Shown piece by piece: positions 4,556-7,730 of a stretch of DNA of 7,730 bases. The notes beneath the pieces are model-generated. The model was given only the letters and a program-made list of their open reading frames with translations. It was not told the origin of the DNA and searched no databases. The position numbers and the translations under genes were made by a program. This DNA is from Deltaproteobacteria bacterium (GTDB taxonomy: Bacteria; Myxococcota_A; UBA9042; DTJE01): positions 1-7,730 of the forward strand of contig JADHTP010000145.1 in assembly GCA_016784945.1 (NCBI GenBank), in the 5' to 3' direction. Every line of letters starts with the position of its first letter. Position 1 is the stretch's first letter.

Positions 4556-6831
4556 GATCCACTCCTTTCCGGCTCCAGGAACCGGGGCTTCAGCAGCAGG
4601 GACAGGGCGGGCAGGAGGACCAGAGCCCCCACCAGGCACGTTCCGATGGACACCACCACCAGGAACCCGAAGAACTTCACCGGCATGAAGGCCGATGCGA
4701 ACATGGCCGAAAATCCCACGATGACCGACAACGCATTGATCACGATACCCCTTCCCGTGGTGGTCAGGGTGGTCAGGATGGCGGGCACCGGGTCCTTGCC
4801 GTGCCGACGCTCACTCCGGTATCGCCACAGGAAATGGATCGTGTAGTCCACGCCCACCCCGATCATCATGGACGACAGCATGGCCACCGGGATGTTCAGC
4901 TCGATGCCCAGAAATCCCATGAGCCCGAACAGCAGCACCATGGACAGCCCCAGGGGAATGACGCACAGGAGGCCGGCCACCACGGACCGGAACAGGATCC
5001 CCACCATGAGTCCCACCAGCACCAGGGACAGGGACAGACTGATGACCTGCCCGTTGACCACGGCATCCACCAGTTCCGACAGGACCGCGGCGAACCCGCC
5101 TATGGTGGTGAAGGTCCCGCCGCCTTCCCGCTCCACGTAGTCTTCGGTGAATTCCACGATGTCCTTGATTTCACCGCTGCTGGTGGTCTCGATGCGGGCC
5201 GTGACCAGGGCATGCTCGTAGGGGAAGTCCACCAACCGGTCGAAGTCCTCCGGGTCGCCGCTCATGCTGTACAGAAGAAAGTACTGGGCAATGGCGTCCC
5301 GTGAATCCGGTATGCGGTCCTCTTTGGGGTCGTCATCGTTCATGACTCGGTTCATCTTCCGGACCAGCCGGGAAATGGACGTGGTCTCGCCCACCAGGGG
5401 CAACGCCGCCAGGGCCTTTTCAAGACCGTCGATCCGCCCCATCACCTCCGGGTCCTTGATGTCCCCCGTCGCCACCACCGATATAGCGTTGGCGCCACCG
5501 AAATGACGGTTCACCATTTCCGTCGATTCGGGGACCGGCGCACCCTTTTCGTAGTAGTTGACGATGTTGGTGTCCACCCGCAGCCAGACCATGCCCACGG
5601 CCACCACGGCGGCCACACCGAAGATGACCAGGGTCACGGCGCCGGGATGGCGGGTCACTCCCTGGGCGGTCCTCAGCAGGCTCCGTTCCAGTCGGCTGCC
5701 CTGGTCCAGGTTCCGGGCGGCCAGCACGGGCTTGGCCCGGGGCAGAAAGGACAGCACGGCCGGGATGAACATGAGGCTGGCCAGCAGGGCATAGGCAACG
5801 GCCACCGACGCCAGGATGCCCAACTGTTCCGCCGGCACGATGATGTGGGCCATGAGGCACATCATCCCCGCGATGGTGGTGATCCCCGTGGCGATGATGG
5901 GCTTGCCCAGGGTGGCCGCCACCCGCCTGGCCAGGTCCTTCCTGTCGAGCCCGCTGTCGGGCTGGTTGTGTTCCTGGTAGGCCGCCATCAGGTGAATTCC
6001 GTAATCGTTCGCGATGGCGATCATGATCACCGGGAGGATGATTGTGACCATCTGGATCTTCCAGCCCAGCAGGGGGATCAGCCCCATGCCCACGACGATG
6101 GACAGGACCACCACGCTGAAGGGGAGCAGCACGCCCCGCACCTGGCGGAAGGAAATGAACAAGAACAGCAGTGCGATGCCCAGGCCCAGGGGCAGGAAGG
6201 TCCTTAAGTCGTGCTGGATGTCCTGGCCCAGGAGCACCCGCATGTAGGGCATGCCGCCGAAAACCACCTTTTCCGGGCCGGGAACCTCGGCCACCACCTC
6301 TTCCAGGGAGGCCAGCAGTTCGTCGTCGGACCACTCGATCTTCTTGAACAGGATGATGGCCGTGGCGGTGAAGTCCTCCGACACCACGTTGCCGTAGACC
6401 ATATCGTTGTCCTTGAGGGCCTGGCGCAGCTTTTCGCGCTTTTCATCCGTCCCGGGGATGCGCTTGACCGCGGGGTCCACGATCATTTCACCGGACTCCG
6501 ACCGGATGTCCTTCAGGGTGAACAGGCTCAGGACCCGGTCCACCTCCTTGAGCCGCTCGATCTTCTTGGACATGCCCTTCACCCGCTTCAGGGTGTCCCC
6601 TGCCAGCACGTCATCGGCTTCCAGCATCACCATCATCATGTCGGTGCCGCCGAAGAGGTCCTCGATGCGGTCCAGGTTGACCCGACTCGCCATGTCCACG
6701 GGCAACTGGCTCTTGACCTCGGCGTCCACCACCACGTCCTTGAGGCGGGCCCCCATGAACACGGCGACTGCCAGGAACACCACGATGACCAGCCAGCGCA
6801 AGCGGACGACCCAGTGGGCGAGACGTTCCAC
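4552..6831 (-). CDS. RND superfamily (MMPL-type) inner-membrane exporter
   Basis: 759 residues with two matching halves, the layout of compact MMPL/COG1033-type RND proteins. Each half has one membrane segment (about 8-27 and 398-416), a periplasmic domain (30-205 and 418-590) and a bundle of five segments (about 211-365 and 594-745). The fourth segment of each half has the family signature: IANDYGIHLMAAY with Asp276 and GVGVDYTIHFLWRY with Asp662. These acidic residues are placed to carry protons. Family knowledge says such pumps move hydrophobic molecules or lipids out of the inner membrane using the proton gradient; the substrate here is not known. Translation starts at GTG 6831, 2 bases after the TetR stop, and the stop overlaps the LolA-like start as ATGA, so the three genes should be co-translated. 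No adaptor (MFP) gene is adjacent, unlike drug-efflux AcrAB-type operons. Confidence 0.94.
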   Translation of the reverse strand: MERLAHWVVRLRWLVIVVFLAVAVFMGARLKDVVVDAEVKSQLPVDMASRVNLDRIEDLFGGTDMMMVMLEADDVLAGDTLKRVKGMSKKIERLKEVDRVLSLFTLKDIRSESGEMIVDPAVKRIPGTDEKREKLRQALKDNDMVYGNVVSEDFTATAIILFKKIEWSDDELLASLEEVVAEVPGPEKVVFGGMPYMRVLLGQDIQHDLRTFLPLGLGIALLFLFISFRQVRGVLLPFSVVVLSIVVGMGLIPLLGWKIQMVTIILPVIMIAIANDYGIHLMAAYQEHNQPDSGLDRKDLARRVAATLGKPIIATGITTIAGMMCLMAHIIVPAEQLGILASVAVAYALLASLMFIPAVLSFLPRAKPVLAARNLDQGSRLERSLLRTAQGVTRHPGAVTLVIFGVAAVVAVGMVWLRVDTNIVNYYEKGAPVPESTEMVNRHFGGANAISVVATGDIKDPEVMGRIDGLEKALAALPLVGETTSISRLVRKMNRVMNDDDPKEDRIPDSRDAIAQYFLLYSMSGDPEDFDRLVDFPYEHALVTARIETTSSGEIKDIVEFTEDYVEREGGGTFTTIGGFAAVLSELVDAVVNGQVISLSLSLVLVGLMVGILFRSVVAGLLCVIPLGLSMVLLFGLMGFLGIELNIPVAMLSSMMIGVGVDYTIHFLWRYRSERRHGKDPVPAILTTLTTTGRGIVINALSVIVGFSAMFASAFMPVKFFGFLVVVSIGTCLVGALVLLPALSLLLKPRFLEPERSGS

Positions 6832-6833
6832 GG

Positions 6834-7475
6834 TCAGTCTCCTTTTCCTGTTTCCGGGGCCCTGCCCACCACCCCGTACAGGAAGAGGTCGGCGATGCGG
6901 TCTGGGAAGGTTTCATAGAAAGCGTCGTCGAAATCCATTTCGAAGATCCTCTGGATGACGGGTCGCATCAGGAAGTGCCAGGTGATGCTCGACACGAAGG
7001 CGGGACCCGCCACCTGGATCTCGAAGGGCCTTTCGGACATCTTCTGGACCTGGTCGAGGAACAGGGGATAGACGTGGCTCAGGAGGTGACGGACCTTGGC
7101 CGCCTTGAATTCCGCCAGGTCCGGCATGTCCATGGGCAGTTCCGTCATGGCGATGCGGACCATGTCGGGGTCCTCGCGGAACAGGCCCACCACGGCCCGG
7201 GCGAACCGGCGGATGTTCTCTTCGAAGGGGCCCGGCGAGTCGGCGATTTGCAGGACCACTTCCGAGTAGCGCTGAAAGAAGCGTTCGATGAGGGCCTTCA
7301 GCAGCCCCTGCTTGGAACCGAAATAGTAGTTGATCATGGACAGGTTGACCCCGGCCTCGTCGGCCAGTTCCCGCACGCCCGTGGCCGCGTAGCCCTGACG
7401 CGCGAAGAGGCTCGTGGCCGCCGCCAGGATGCGTTCCCGGGGCTCCGTCCCCATGTCACCGTTTTCCCTGTTCAT
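6834..7475 (-). CDS. TetR/AcrR family transcriptional regulator
   Basis: 213 residues, the usual length of a one-component TetR repressor. Residues 13-59 form the DNA-binding three-helix domain: RERILAAATSLFARQGYAAT, then VRELADEAGVNLSMINYYFG with the family's recognition helix and Tyr-Tyr-Phe, then SKQGLLKALIERFF. Residues 65-205 are helical and should form the ligand pocket and dimer interface; they are rich in Met and aromatic residues, which would suit a hydrophobic ligand (inference). The ATG at 7475 is preferred to the one at 7454 because a GGGAGA ribosome site lies 6-7 bases before it. The gene sits between the barrel gene and the RND gene in one transcriptional direction, with the RND start only 2 bases past its stop, so it probably controls its own operon. 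The operator should lie upstream of the barrel gene, outside the window. The ligand is unknown. Confidence 0.93.
   Translation of the reverse strand: MNRENGDMGTEPRERILAAATSLFARQGYAATGVRELADEAGVNLSMINYYFGSKQGLLKALIERFFQRYSEVVLQIADSPGPFEENIRRFARAVVGLFREDPDMVRIAMTELPMDMPDLAEFKAAKVRHLLSHVYPLFLDQVQKMSERPFEIQVAGPAFVSSITWHFLMRPVIQRIFEMDFDDAFYETFPDRIADLFLYGVVGRAPETGKGD
6839..6844 (-). promoter_or_regulatory. Ribosome binding site that fixes the GTG start of the RND gene
   Basis: The minus strand reads AAGGAG, then 7 bases, then GTG at 6831. The site lies inside the last codons of the TetR gene. This supports GTG 6831 as the RND start and suggests translational coupling between the regulator and the pump. 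Confidence 0.7.
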
Positions 7476-7488
7476 CCCCGTCTCCCGT

Positions 7489-7730
7489 TCAGAAGGACAC
7501 CCGCGCCTCCACGAACCCGGCGCTCAGCGTCTGGTCGATGAGTCCGTACAGGCTGTCGTCCGGGCCGCCGTAGACCTCGCCCCCTACCAGGACCTTCAGG
7601 GCGTCCGTGACGGCGTAGGTGATCTTCGGACGGACCATCCATTCCAGGGTGCTGGCGTTCAGCATGCCGAGGACCTCCACGGACAGGGTCTCGTGCAGCA
7701 GTTTCCATTCGATCCGCGCAATCACCGAGT
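7489..7730 (-). CDS. Outer-membrane beta-barrel protein, C-terminal fragment (partial)
   Basis: Only the last 79 residues are inside the window; the reading frame is open to the right edge, so the start lies outside. The visible part alternates polar and hydrophobic residues in several short strands joined by turns (for example LSVEVLGML, LEWMVRPKITYAV, LKVLVGGEVYGG) and ends in ARVSF. A terminal phenylalanine preceded by alternating residues is the usual C-terminal signal of barrels inserted by the BAM machinery. No helix or lipoprotein feature is seen. The TetR gene starts 13 bases after its stop, and an RND permease and LolA-like gene follow, so it is probably the outer-membrane part of that export set. 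It could be a DUF1302-type barrel, since such proteins sit beside RND and LolA-fold genes elsewhere, but the fragment is too short to assign a family. The GTG at 7725 is internal, not a start. Confidence 0.72.
   Translation of the reverse strand, partial: SVIARIEWKLLHETLSVEVLGMLNASTLEWMVRPKITYAVTDALKVLVGGEVYGGPDDSLYGLIDQTLSAGFVEARVSF

Noticed and set aside
5503..6207. 234-codon His/Gln-rich open frame on the plus strand, at first sight a metal-binding protein
   Set aside because: The His richness comes from reading Val/Met/Ala codons of the RND membrane helices in antisense; no ribosome site or promoter supports it.
5420..6334. 304-codon open frame on the minus strand inside the RND gene
   Set aside because: Same-strand out-of-frame shadow with runs of Gly, Arg and Pro; the RND frame has clear motifs and membrane segments through the whole stretch.
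1..7730. tRNA, rRNA, CRISPR array, insertion sequence or attachment site
   Set aside because: No cloverleaf, rRNA-like stretch, regularly spaced repeats, transposase motif or flanking long repeats were seen on reading both strands.

Overview
The window looks like a high-GC Gram-negative chromosome, and a member of the Desulfobacterota (former Deltaproteobacteria) fits best. The signs are strongly G/C-ending codons, an F-type ATPase operon opening with paired b' and b subunits (the b subunit carrying a signal-peptide-like N-terminus) and no a/c subunit genes beside them, and envelope genes (outer-membrane barrel, RND permease, LolA-like periplasmic protein). The lineage is inferred from gene content; no rRNA or phylogenetic marker was tested. 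Almost everything reads on the minus strand, so the layout below runs from the right end to the left.

Region 7730-3755 is an envelope-export operon. The C-terminus of an outer-membrane beta-barrel protein (7489-7730, cut by the window edge) is followed 13 bases later by a TetR regulator (7475-6834). Two bases later comes a 759-residue RND/MMPL permease (6831-4552). It overlaps by 4 bases (ATGA) a secreted LolA-like 'outer membrane lipoprotein-sorting' protein (4555-3755). The set has the logic of an inner-membrane pump, a periplasmic lipid-binding carrier and an outer-membrane barrel moving a hydrophobic cargo, and resembles the DUF1302/DUF1329/RND sets known in other proteobacteria. The cargo cannot be read from sequence.

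Region 3754-1863 is a metal-transport gene with its own candidate promoter. It is an unusually long (about 591 residues) permease in which a ZIP-like N-terminal half is fused to an ArsP/DUF318-type half of the SO_0444 Cu/Zn-efflux kind. His- and Cys-rich stretches lie at the join, in a loop and at the C-terminus.

Region 1862-1196 is a small accessory interval. A plus-strand gene (1584-1858) converges on the permease gene with only 4 bases between stop codons and appears broken by a one-base frameshift near 1719. A hairpin lies in this junction. A minus-strand gene for a 54-residue membrane peptide (1517-1353) has a strong Shine-Dalgarno sequence. A good sigma70-type promoter (1261-1232) faces the ATPase genes.

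Region 1195-1 is the start of the ATP synthase operon: atpF' (b', GTG start), atpF (b, ATGA overlap) and the first 28 codons of atpH (delta, TTG start), running off the left edge. No tRNA, rRNA, CRISPR array, insertion sequence or replication origin is visible.
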